Assembly (NCBI GenBank): GCA_015183035.1
Contig: JACZZP010000004.1
Coordinates: 1,488,001-1,552,000, forward strand
Reading direction: 5' to 3'
DNA length: 64,000 nt
From: Meloidogyne chitwoodi
Lineage: Eukaryota > Nematoda > Chromadorea > Rhabditida > Meloidogynidae
Made by a program: the position numbers and the translations under genes. Positions 1 to 13,438 of the stretch are shown here, piece by piece. The notes below the pieces were generated by a model that was not told the DNA's origin, did not search any database, and worked only from the letters and a program-made list of their open reading frames with translations. The first letter of the stretch is position 1. Every line of letters begins with the position of its first letter.

Positions 1-841
1 GAAAAGGTTAAAAATATTTTAAAAATATTTAAAAACATTTTTATACAAAAGGGACCTTCCGGAGAAGATGGTGCCGATGCTCGTTTCTGTCCATGTCCAT
101 CAGAATTAAATAAACTCGGGGGAAATAATGACAAAGTTTGAAAGAATAAAAAAATATATTAAAAAAAATTTTTAAGGTTCGTTCACATTTGGCATTAAAT
201 AATAATCCTTCCCCTCCTCCTATCCAAAAAGTGACAACAACTACAACAATGACAGCATTCAATAAAGACCAATTACAATTAATAGAAAAGGAAGAATTAA
301 CGAAAAAAGGGATTAATGAACGTAAAATTAATTTTAAATAACAAGTTAAAAAATTTTTAATTTTTAAGAAAAAATTGAAGCAAATAATAATTCAACAAAT
401 GAAAATTCAAAAATAAATTTAAAGATTTCACATTTACAATCTGGAGCTAAACCAACAACTAGAGAAGAAACTGAAGCAAAAATAAATAGTTACGATAATT
501 AAAAATTAATTTTATAAAAAATACCTATTTCAGAAAATTCAGAATATGAAGATGTTGCTTATCCAAATTATGAAAATGAGGGAAATGAAGCAGAAGAAAA
601 TATAGAAAATTTAATTAATAAGAAAAAGTTTCAAAAAATAAAATTTGATAATGTTGAATTGAATTTGGATAGTGAAAGAATATTTACTACAAAAAAAGTT
701 GAAACTGAAACAGAAGAAAATAATAATGAAGAAAATGAGGATATTACAACATTAGCTACAAGAAGGTTGGGAAAAATAATAAAATAAAACATTTGTTTCA
801 GATTTGTTTATGTTACCAAACGACCGAGGCCTAAACTATAG
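1..841 (+). CDS. Cuticle collagen, C-terminal part (5' end outside window)
   Basis: Six exon pieces join in phase: 1-6, 52-135, 177-321, 369-488, 534-765 and 802-841 (stop TAG). The first residues are Gly-X-Y repeats ending in GEDGADARFCPCP, the Cys-X-Cys closing motif found just after the last Gly-X-Y block of nematode cuticle collagens. These collagens are secreted, disulphide-linked and assembled into the cuticle. After this motif comes a long non-collagenous tail of about 190 residues that is rich in Asn, Glu and Lys (exon 5 is markedly acidic) and ends in KRPRPKL. Such a long tail is unusual; many cuticle collagens stop soon after the Cys motif. Family assignment is secure; the individual collagen cannot be named because the N-terminal and main Gly-X-Y regions lie upstream of the window. 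Confidence 0.8.
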
Positions 842-1389
842 AAGCATATGAAAAAATAATTCTGATTTCGTTTTCTAAAAATTCCGTTTTTCAGTTTTTT
901 TTGTTTCAAGTCCATTTTTAATTGTTTTCAAATTTATTTATTAAAAAATTCCGACTATTTTGCTTCAAGTTTATTAATTCAAATTCTGTTTCCAAGTTTT
1001 ATTAAATAAATTCTTATTTCAAGTATTAAATAATTAAACCTCTTTTATCAGCACCGTATCATTTCTCTGTTTAGTTCTTTTCGCATTCAAACTTCTTAAT
1101 TAAAAAAGAACGGCTGATTGTCTGCCGTCTTTCATTTTAACCGCTCTATTTTTCAGGCCTAATTTATTGAAAAATCCGCTGTGCAGGATTTGGATTGGTT
1201 TAAAAAATTTCATGATTTACATGGCACCTTTTATAAATTCTGTTCTTACCAATCATTTAAATCCTAAAAGTGCCACTTTATAGCTGATAGAGATGAGATT
1301 ATGTATAAGTAAACAATTTTACCGTCCTTAATTTTTCTGCGATATTTAAATTTTTTCATGTAAAATTAATGCATCAATTTTAAGTCGCT
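842..1389. other. Intergenic, A+T-rich, no gene seen
   Basis: This stretch lies between the collagen stop codon and the proposed start of the ABC transporter. It has several loose copies of 'aattccg'/'aagttt'-like words but no convincing open frame, RNA gene or repeat. It should contain the 3' UTR of the collagen and the promoter of the transporter. Confidence 0.5.
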
Positions 1390-4672
<3,283 letters not shown>

Positions 4673-4892
4673 GTTCTGATTTTATTTTTGTGCTCATGAA
4701 GCAGGAAGTAGCTTATCTTTGTTTTTTTTATTTCAAAGGACGAATTTTTGTATCACATCCAAGACCCTATTACAAAATATTTCCATTTTAAATTTGTTAA
4801 GTAAATTTTATTTTTGCAGTTTAATAATATTTAAATATTGAACTTGAAGATTTTCATTTTTATATTTTAATTTCTTAATTTTCTTTTTTATT

Positions 4893-7164
4893 TTATACTG
4901 GCTGATGTTCTCTATTTGTAATATATTCAAAGATTTGAGGTTGTGTTTGAACTTTTCTAACAAATTTTATAATAGCTGGATATTTATCCAAAATTTGTGG
5001 TTCAAAATGTCGAACAGTTGTCATATATTCTAAATTTTATTTTTGATTTAAATTATTTCCTTTCAATACCAGCAATAACAAAGTCCGCCCATGTAATTCC
5101 ACTTGGTAAAAAGAATCCACTACCTGACAATTTTAACAAATTGACATAAACAGGAAAATGTTTTTCAACATTTGGAAGAAAAATTGCCTGTCTAAGTGTT
5201 TGCTAGAAAAAGGAAAAAAATAATATAAAATTATCTTTAACTTTGTCTCCTTGATGAAATCCAGCAACAACATACATATATGGCTAAGATAATTATTTAA
5301 TTAATATTTTTTAAATTAATTTTTATTTACTTGTAAATCCATAGCTACATCAGCATGAAAATCTGAAATTTCATCAACTTTTGCTTGTTCCCAATTGTCT
5401 CTGCCTGCTAATCCTAAATATTTGTTTAAATAATTTAAAAGTTTTTAAAACCAAATTGTTTTGCCAAATATCGAGCTATTGTGTGGCAATAAGTTAAAGG
5501 CTTTCCATCAACCTATATATATTATTTTATTTATTTTATAAAAAATTGTTTTTAAAAAAAAGCCTTTACTTCTAGAATTGGCACTTTTCCATAGACAGTA
5601 CCTTAAATGATAAAAAATTACTAATTAAATTTATTTAAAATTTACTATCTTTTAAAGCAAGCCATTGTTTTCGAGAAATACGAACATCATCAAAAGGAAC
5701 ATTTGCATAATGAAAAAGTAAACGAATTGGCTCACATATTCCACGTGCATCAAAATATATTAATTTATAATTAGTCATTTTGTAAAGTCCACTAAGTCTT
5801 GCTGTTGATTCAACTGATGGTAATTGGGAAGAAATAGATGAGGAACCAGAAGAAGATTGTGACTTTTTAATTAAAAATATAAAACAATAAATTTATTAAA
5901 ATATTTTGAGACTTGCGGTATTTGAGGAGATGGAACAATTCCTGGTGGTGGCATTGGAGGCCCAACTGGTATTTGAGAAATTGAAGATGATTTTTCTTTT
6001 GGTGCTGATTTTACTTCTGGTTGAATAGCTATAAATAATATATATTAATATAAAAATAATATATTATTATTAATTTAATTAAAATATTTTTTTTAATTGT
6101 TTTTAATAAAATCAGACAAGGAATTGTTTTTTGTGCCATAATTGTTGTTTTTGGAATTTTAATTGTTGTAATAATTATTGGAGTAGGTTTGGTAGTAGTT
6201 TGTTGTCCATAATTTTTGTTGGAAATTAATTTACGTGGATTTACTTTTATTTTTTTCCTTTTTTCATCTACTGCTGATGGTAATACTTTAATAATAAAAT
6301 ATTTAATATATTTTAATATTAAAATAAAAAAACATCCAAAATAATTTAAATCTTTACCTTTTGGTTGGCCTTGTTTTGAAAATGTTTTACGTTCTCGTGT
6401 TTGAGAAGAAGAAGAAGCTGCTGATGATGATTTATCATCAATTTCATCAACTATTAGCCTAACTTCTCGATTTTTTTCATTTTTTTCTTCTTCTAATTTT
6501 TCTTCTTCATCAACATTATCTGTTGTTATTTCTGAATTATTATTATTTTCTTCTTCTTCTTCTAAATTATCTTCTCTTTTTTGTCGACATTTTTCCTTTT
6601 CTTTTAAAGGAAGTTTAGAAACAATTTCAAGTTTTTTAATAAACGATTGAATATTTACTTTTTGGTTAATAAATGGATTTGGTAATTCTTCTAAGAATCC
6701 ATTTGATGGAATTTTAGTTAAAAAGTGTGTTGAATTTGCTAGGGAAATACTTTCGTTGAAATTAGGGAGTGCTTGAATTAATTTTAATTATTTTTATAGA
6801 CATTATTTAATTAATTTTTTGAAAGCAATTCTTTAATAGTTTGATAAACTTTACATTTTTTAAATTTCTTATAGTAATAAAATTAAATAATACAAAAGGA
6901 GTGTTATTAAATAAAAATGTAAATTTATAATTTGATTGTAACAAGAAAATAATACAAATTTAAATTAATTAATAAAATAAATATTTTTTAAATATTTTAA
7001 AATTCCAAACCTTTTAATTTCACTTTTTCATCATTTTTTATTACTTTATAATTTTTGTTTATTTCTTCTGTTTTTAAAATTTCTAATCGTCCTTTGACAC
7101 AAATATTTAATATAAAAAAATTAAATAAAATTTTTAATGAAAAAATTAATAATAATTTTGCCAT
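4893..7164 (-). CDS. Sigma-type glutathione S-transferase with signal peptide and long linker
   Basis: Exon 1 (7011-7164) encodes a signal peptide, MAKLLLIFSLKILFNFFI and following residues. Exons 2-4 (6358-6771, 6118-6285, 5913-6028) encode a Glu/Ser/Lys/Pro-rich linker of about 230 residues. The exon ending at 5862 reads through Ser-rich sequence into a GST fold that starts at KLIYFDARGICEPIR. Thioredoxin-like motifs KVPILEVDGKP and YCHTIARYLAKQFGL are followed by a helical domain ending DFVIAEYMT...EYITNREHQPV. Every junction is in phase. GSTs conjugate glutathione to electrophiles; sigma types also isomerise prostaglandin H. The normal family length is about 205 residues, so this protein is more than doubled at the N-terminus. 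An internal Met just before the GST fold (near 5770) could start a cytosolic short form. The GST is certain; the extension is a gene-model inference supported by consistent phases. Confidence 0.83.
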
Positions 7165-8216
7165 TTCTATAAAATTAATTTTTAATTAAATAACAGAAAA
7201 GATATTACTTAAATTTTTAAATTAAAGATTTTATTTTTATAAAAATAATCTGATACTTAAAAATAAATTTGGATAATATTTTTAATAATTATATTGGTCA
7301 TTTAACAAATAACTACTATTTTTACATTCCTTAATATTTTATTAGCTAAAAATTTGGTAATATTTTTTTTTATAATTGGACAGCTTGCTTTACAAAAATA
7401 GAATAGGTACAAGTATTTTACCTAAATTATTATATATTTAATCCAATATTATTTTTTTATAAATTAAATTAGTCAGTTGTTTAAACAAATAATTAATACA
7501 AAAATTGGACATAATTAATTTAATATAATTTTATAATAAAATTTTAATTTAAGTAAATTTATAAACTTGAATTTAAGAAATTCTTTTTCAGATATTTTGA
7601 TCAAAACTTACTTCATTTGATTATTTTTTTAAATTAAATAAATACTAATTCTCTTTAATTTTATAAATATTTTATTTTTAGAATAAGTTAAATAATTTAT
7701 CTGTAAAAATCCTAAATAATTCTTTTTCTTTTGCTTTTTCTTTTTCTTTTACATTTTTTCACAATATTTACCAATAATAATGAATTTTTAAATTTTTGTT
7801 TATTATTTTTTTAGCTATCCAACATTCTAATATCGATTTATTGAAAGAATATTGATGAGAGCAGAATTATTTATCTTTAAATATCTCCGGAAAACTCATG
7901 CTTTTAAGATTCTTTTATCAACGCTTATGGCGAACACTGAAGGGAAGGATTTTTATTATTGCAATTTTCTGAAACAGCTGTGAAGGAAAAAACAGCAAAA
8001 ATAAGTAAAACTTATTGTTAGTTATAAATTTTTTATTTTATTAAAAAAATAATTTTTGTTACAATAATTTATTCTAAAAATTAATTATAGGGTCAAACGT
8101 ACTAATTTAATTAAAACATTATTTTTTTAAATTTTTATTTATTAATTTATATTTTTTGTAAATTTTTTTATATTTTCTTAGAATTTTGTTAACTTAGCTC
8201 TGAAAAATCAAACAAA
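7165..8216. other. Intergenic, very A+T-rich
   Basis: No supportable gene. A stretch near 7820-7990 is less A+T-rich than its surroundings but has no long open frame. The region lies between the divergent GST and dynein light chain genes and should hold both promoters. Confidence 0.45.
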
Positions 8217-8824
8217 ATGAATACAGGAGATCGAATTGAAATAAAAGAGACAGGCATATTATAACCAAAAATTAAACTTTAAAAAACATTAAAATAATAT
8301 AAAAATTATATTTATATATTATAATTGTTTGGGTGTTAGGATATATTAAATTTAATACATAAACATTAATTTATAGTAAACATTTTATCATTTATATTTT
8401 ATTTATAGGAATTTATTTTAAAACATAAAAATATAATATTTTCCAAAAAAATAAATTTTTTGGACTTAATTTTAGCTTCTTTTGACTATAAATTATACAA
8501 AAAAATTTTTTAATTTGTGTACTATTAATTTAAAGAATTTATTTAGACATGAAACCAAATATGGTCACTCAAGCTATGGATATTGTAAGGGATGGAATTC
8601 AAAAGAATAACCAAGATAAGGTAGAGAGATAAGTTATTTAAAAAAATATTATTAATATTTAGGATATTGCTAGTTTTGTAAAAGATACATTTGAACAACG
8701 TTTTGGCCCTACATGGCATTGTGTAGTTGGAAGGAGTTTTGGTTCTAGAGTTTCTTATGAATTGGAAACTTTTGTATTACTTAAAGCTAATCAACATACT
8801 GTTCTTGTATTTAAATGTGGTTAA
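8217..8824 (+). CDS. Dynein light chain, LC8 type
   Basis: Three exons (8217-8253, 8547-8620, 8663-8824) give 90 residues, the usual LC8 length. Diagnostic sequence includes DIASFVKDTFEQRFGPTWHC and VVGRSFGSRVSYE, followed by a C-terminal strand LVFKCG. LC8 proteins form dimers that bind short motifs in dynein intermediate chain and many other partners. The first intron starts with GC (8254-8255) instead of GT and ends with a normal AG; this is the only junction that keeps the frame from MNTGDRIEIKET into DMKPNMV. The first residues are less like typical LC8, so the protein is probably a divergent nematode paralogue. Confidence 0.88.
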
Positions 8825-9333
8825 TGATTATAAAATGTTTATATAGTAGTATAAATAATTGTATCAAAATTTTAATAAATGATAAATTTTTTTTAATTTT
8901 TTGAAATGGATAAAATAATTTCATAAATATATATTATGAATACTTATATTATTTAACGATAAAAGATTAGTAGAATTTAGAAATTGGCAAAATCGAGTTT
9001 TAAGATCATACCTACGAAACTAGTTTTTCAAAACTAATGGGAAGTAATTTCCGTTGGATTAATCCCGTAAAACCCACAAATCGTGAAAAATGCTGAGGAT
9101 TGATTATGTCCCGAGAGAGTCTCTAGTATATAATTGTTTTTGCAAGATAATCTCAAAATATTGATAAGAAAAATATGTACATAAAGATAATTTTTTAATA
9201 GATATTTTGGTGTGTTTTTTTAATTCTGAAATTATAGAAATTAATAAGGAAATAATTTTGAGACAGATTTTTAACATTTTTAAATAGAAAGAAGGAAAAA
9301 ATGTTTTAAAATTTTATAGATAGATTATATTTA
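8825..9333. other. Intergenic, no gene seen
   Basis: A+T-rich spacer between the dynein light chain gene and a small inverted-repeat element. No convincing coding, RNA or repeat structure was found. Confidence 0.4.
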
Positions 9334-9465
9334 CCCTTATATATAAAGATCAACACTGAAAATATTCTGTGAAACTATGAAAAATAATTTTAACTTTAGA
9401 ATAAATATAAGTAAATAAAAAAACATTTATATTTTCCAATGTCAGTATTGATCTTTTTTATAGGG
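9334..9465. mobile_element. Tc1/mariner-like MITE
   Basis: A 132-bp stretch begins CCCTTATATATAAAGATCAA and its other end, read in reverse complement, begins CCCTATAAAAAAGATCAA, so imperfect terminal inverted repeats of about 24 bp are present. Both ends are flanked by TA (9332-9333 and 9466-9467), the target duplication of Tc1/mariner elements. There is no coding capacity. Confidence 0.65.
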
Positions 9466-9505
9466 TATTTTATCTACAAATAAATTATTTAACTCTTTCT
9501 TGTTA

Positions 9506-10330
9506 TTAATTTATATTATATTCTACATCTCGTTGTTGATGAATCTTGATAGTTGTATTATCAAAGTTTTTATGCAAAATTTTCTGCTCGAATCTAACAT
9601 GTTTGTCTGCTGGAGTAAAAGTATGTTTTTCAATATATTCCAAAATTTCGGTATCATTTTCATTTTGGCGGCGCTGCAATTTAATTCTATAAAGTAAAGT
9701 AGTTTTTCCATATTGATAATGTCTAGTTTTTTGTAAAAACTCAATTGGTATATTATTATGTCCATTTTGATGAATATGTCCATTTTGATGAATATGTCCA
9801 TTTTGTTGTTCTTGCTCATTTATAAAATGTTGTACATTATTAATTTGATCTGGATTATAACGCCTAAATATTTGAACAACTAAAAAAGTAATTAAATTTA
9901 AAAATAAAAGAAAAATCTTAATTCCAGGTCCAGGTTGAGGATTTGTCCATTCATTCACATTTTCAATGTTTAATCTATTACGAGCAATTTCAATATCCAT
10001 ATACGAATTATTAAATAATTCTTGACAAAGTTGAACTTAAAAATTGCTTTGTACATATGTATATAATTTATAAATTATAATATTATTTTTAATACAATTT
10101 TGGTAATTTAAATAAATTTTAATAGACAAAAAAATATTTTTGTAATTTAATTTATGTTTACCTTTCATATTATGAGGCATATTATTTAATTTACGTCCAT
10201 TCATTGAATATGATTCAAATTGAATATTAAACTCCTCAAATAACTGTAGTTGTGGTGGTGGTTGAAGACGGATAAATTTTATATTAAAATTTATCAGAAT
10301 TAAAATAAATATAATAATTTTCGTTAACAT
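9506..10330 (-). CDS. Unknown protein with signal peptide and one internal membrane segment
   Basis: Two exons (10162-10330 and 9506-10035) join in phase 1 to 232 residues. The N-terminus MLTKIIIFILILINFNIKFI is a signal peptide or anchor. A second hydrophobic stretch, IKIFLLFLNLITFLVVQIF, follows the motif NEWTNPQPGPG. After it comes a short tandem repeat of the unit QNGHIH (9765-9800), then a basic Gln/Arg-rich C-terminus. I do not recognise a family. A short secreted or single-span membrane protein restricted to a nematode lineage is plausible. The phase match, the stop and the hydrophobic segments support a real gene. Confidence 0.65.
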
Positions 10331-11642
10331 TTCTTTCTATTTTTATATTTTGATTAAAAAATATAGTTACTAATTAACAAAAAGGATATAAATATTTTTT
10401 ATATTTTTATTAAAATTAATCCTTCCTATCAGTGATCGGTAGATCATACCAAAATCATACTCATACCTCGGTATTAAATATAAGTATGAGCAAAATCGAA
10501 AATTCAAAGCACTACTTCTTACGCTAGATTTTTTGTTTGAAACTTACTTTGAGATTTTTTATTAATTAAATTTTTAAATTTATTTAAAGAATAATGCCTT
10601 TAAATTCGAGAATATAGAAAGAATGAAGTGAGGAATATAAATAATTAATATTCACTATTGCACGTCAAATATATACCTATGTAAAATTTTTTATTTAAAT
10701 GCATCCGGGTTGGAAAAAACCGGATTAATTGATTTATTTGTATTTTTTAATTTTTCATTCAATATGAAAATTGCAAAAAAAAATTTAAAATAAAATTTAA
10801 TAAATATTATTTAATTTGCTACAGTTATAAGGACATCACAAGGAATCGAATCGAGAGAGTTTGGTACTTTTTTACTTAACTTAAAAAAATACTATTTTGT
10901 TGAAAATTTTATTTTGTTTTTACTGTTTTGATAAAACAACTAATGGAATTAAATAAATATTTATTAATTATCTATTTTGATTCCTTTCGCTATCTAATAA
11001 CTTTCATTTTGAACAATAGCTAAAATATTCTAAATTAATTCATTGGCGTAAACTATAATACCTATTGAGTTCGTCAATAATATTAAAAAAAGAAGAACAC
11101 ACAAAAACAAAAATAATTGAATCTACTTCAAGCAAGCACACTAAGTTTTATGGAACAAATAGAGGACTTAAATATTTACGTCGAAGAATTTTTGTGAAAT
11201 AAACAGCTTGATGATCCAAACTTTTTTTCACTTTTGGTTACAAATTGCTGAGTTTATACTACTATTTCTTTATGTTAATTTTTTGTTCATCTACTTATAA
11301 ATAAATAAAAAATACAAATTTTACAAAAAAATCTTATTTTTGTTTGATGTAAAGCAAATAAATAAATTTATATTTTGTTCTACATATAAGTGAGATTTTG
11401 TGATAAATAAAATACAGGATAACCTGATTAGTAACAATGAATAATAAATTTCAAAATTAATTTATCATATGTAAAAGTAAAATATCGCGAAAAAATAAAC
11501 TCTTTTTTTTTTAATTTTAGACTGAACTGATAATAATTAAATTATTTTTAAAAATTAAAAATCTAAACTGGTTTTAACCAATAAATCCTATTAAAAAAAT
11601 TTTGACTGAGAAAAATTATCTCTGTCCTCATTAAAATAAAGA
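10331..11642. other. Intergenic, no gene seen
   Basis: A+T-rich spacer. It holds a short hairpin (ATCCGGGTT and AAACCGGAT near 10702-10727) and a seven-base stem CTCATAC/GTATGAG near 10459-10490. Neither is attached to a recognisable gene or element. Confidence 0.4.
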
Positions 11643-12187
11643 TTAGAGATTAGAGATAGGAATTTTGAAAAATCCTTGACCTGGATTCTGGATCTGGATT
11701 TTATTTATTGACCTGGACCAGACTCTGGACCTGGAGTCAAGGAAAAATCCAGAACCAGAAAAAATCAAGGTTTTTTTTACCTGGATCCAGACCTGGATCT
11801 GGATTTTTTTTTAATTTTTAAAATATAAGAAAAAATGAAATATTATCATTAAAAATATTTATTATAAAATTTTTATCAAAATAATTTATCAAATCATCAT
11901 CTAATACTTATAATTTATCAATGGTAACTCTTTTTCAAAAATATAATTAAGGTAAATTTTGAAAAAAAATTTACTCCAGGAACTCCAGGTAAAAAATGGC
12001 GCAAACCTGGATCTGGATCCTTGATTTTTTTAAATTTATCGACCTGGACCAGAGTCTGGACCTGGAGTCCAGGAAAAATCCAGGTCCAGAAAAAATCCAG
12101 AATTCCTAAAAAATGCCTGGATCTGGACTCTGGATCCAGGAAAAATCCAGGTCTGGATCCAGATCCAGACCTATCTCTATTAGAGAT
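11643..12187. mobile_element. hAT-type non-autonomous element with CTGGATC-rich arms
   Basis: The element proper spans 11651-12179 (529 bp). It starts TAGAGATAGG and ends CCTATCTCTA, a perfect 10-bp terminal inverted repeat. It is flanked by an identical 8-bp direct repeat TTAGAGAT at 11643-11650 and 12180-12187, the target duplication size of hAT elements. Inside each arm are many copies of short words such as CCTGGATCTGGA and GACCTGGACC in both orientations, giving strong self-complementarity. There is no transposase coding sequence. The open frame near 12021-12206 is just this repeat read through and is not called as a gene. Confidence 0.8.
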
Positions 12188-12409
12188 GTTGTTAAATTGT
12201 ATCTAACAATTTATTGTATATATTTGAATATTATGAGAAATTATTGAAGATATATTTTAATTATTAATAATATAATTATGAAACATTTATCCAATAAAAA
12301 TAAAAATATTGTTTCTGGAAAGATATTTTTAATTATTGTTAAACTAAAATTAATTTAAAATATTTTAACTAAAATAATATACATATGTATAGGTAGAGCT
12401 GTTCCAAGA

Positions 12410-12715
12410 GTCTTGGTCTTGGTGGTCTTGGTGGTCTTGGTTTTCTTGGTTTTTTTTGGTCTTGGTCTTGGTCTTGGGTCTTGGCTTGTAAGTCTTGGTC
12501 TTGGTCTTGGGTCTTGGCTTGTAAGTCTTGGTCTTGGTCTTGGGTCTTGGCTTGTAAGTCTTGGTCTTGGTCTTGGGTCTTGGCTTGTAAGTCTTGGTCT
12601 TGGTCTTGGGTCTTGGCTTGTAAGTCTTGGTCTTGGTCTTGGGTCTTGGCTTGTAAGTCTTGGTCTTGGTCTTGGGTCTTGGCTTGTAAGTCTTGGTCTT
12701 GGGTCTTGGTGTGAT
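12410..12715. repeat. 33-bp minisatellite inside the hAT element
   Basis: About seven near-perfect copies of a 33-bp unit made of TCTTGG words separated by CTTGTAAG. Because 33 is a multiple of three, all frames on both strands stay open, so the long low-complexity open frames here are artefacts of the array. Confidence 0.9.
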
Positions 12716-12927
12716 ACCATAGGGGGACCAAGCACAATTTTGGGGAAAAATTTTGGCAAGAGGTTTAAAAATTAAAAAAATTTTTTGCCTGCGGCGCTGA
12801 AAATGGTTAATATTTGGCAACTAATGCAATAATTTTTTCAAATTTTCGCCTGCGGCGCTAAACTTGCGAGGTTTTACATTTTCTAAAGGTACTTAATATA
12901 TTTTGTCATGTGTAAATAAATAATTAA

Positions 12928-13170
12928 ACTCAGAGTTATTTTGAATCGCTGGTATATAATCCAATTAAATTTTGGGAGAAAGACTTATCACACCCAACAC
13001 TTAAACAGCTTGCGAAAATTTTTCTTTGTTCACCACCAAGCACAGTAGAGCGTGAAAGAACATTTTCGATTCTTGGAGAAATTTACAAGCCAAAACGGCT
13101 TTCTTTTAGTAGCACTCATGCTAAACAGCAATTGTTCTTACATTTTAATTATGATTTTGGGGATTTATAA
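12928..13170 (+). pseudogene. hAT transposase C-terminal dimerisation domain, remnant
   Basis: One open frame gives about 80 residues, including NPIKFWEKD, HPTLKQLAKIFLCSPPST and VERERTFSILGEIY, which is the order seen in the hATC dimerisation domain (W...hP.L..LA...L..P.sS...ER.FS..G). The rest of the transposase, including the catalytic DDE regions, is missing, and a stop codon lies immediately upstream. It is the remains of the parental transposase gene inside the element at 12394-13314. Confidence 0.8.
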
Positions 13171-13438
13171 TAAATTTCAATGAATTTAATTTTTTGTATA
13201 TATTAAAATATTTTTAGTCTTGGTCTTGTTTTTCTTGGTTTTTTTTTGGTCTTGGTCTTGAGTCTTGGTTATAAGTCTTGGGTCTTGGTTATTTTTGGTC
13301 TTGGAACAGCTCTATGTATAGGTACTAAATAAATAGAATGTTACAAAATTTAAATATGGTTGGTTATATGTTGTAAATTGGATGATTAGTTTTTAGTTTT
13401 TTCTTTTTTTTTTAATTTTTTTTTATTTTTTAATTTGT

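Larger units (their letters stand above)
12386..13322 (+). mobile_element. hAT element, deletion derivative with transposase C-terminus and 33-bp minisatellite
   Basis: The element proper is 12394-13314 (921 bp). Its ends TAGAGCTGTTCCAAGA and TCTTGGAACAGCTCTA form a perfect 16-bp terminal inverted repeat. The 8-bp direct repeat TGTATAGG flanks it at 12386-12393 and 13315-13322. The left arm contains a 33-bp tandem array built on TCTTGG; the right arm has a few TCTTGG words. Between them lies a remnant of the transposase dimerisation domain. Two copies of CGCCTGCGGCGCT or a close variant lie near 12786 and 12848. The element cannot be autonomous. Confidence 0.88.

Noticed and set aside
10690..10730. 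Bacterial-type terminator hairpin (ATCCGGGTT...AAACCGGAT)
   Set aside because: The window is clearly eukaryotic and the hairpin is not next to any gene end; it is probably a chance or relic palindrome.
11990..12210. Plus-strand open frame of 61 codons with repeated DPGLD-like words
   Set aside because: It is the CTGGATC word array in the right arm of the hAT-type element.
12355..12820. Several long overlapping open frames on both strands (Arg/Pro/Lys- and Gly/Leu/Ser-rich)
   Set aside because: They are read-throughs of a 33-bp tandem array inside a transposon; the unit length keeps all frames open.
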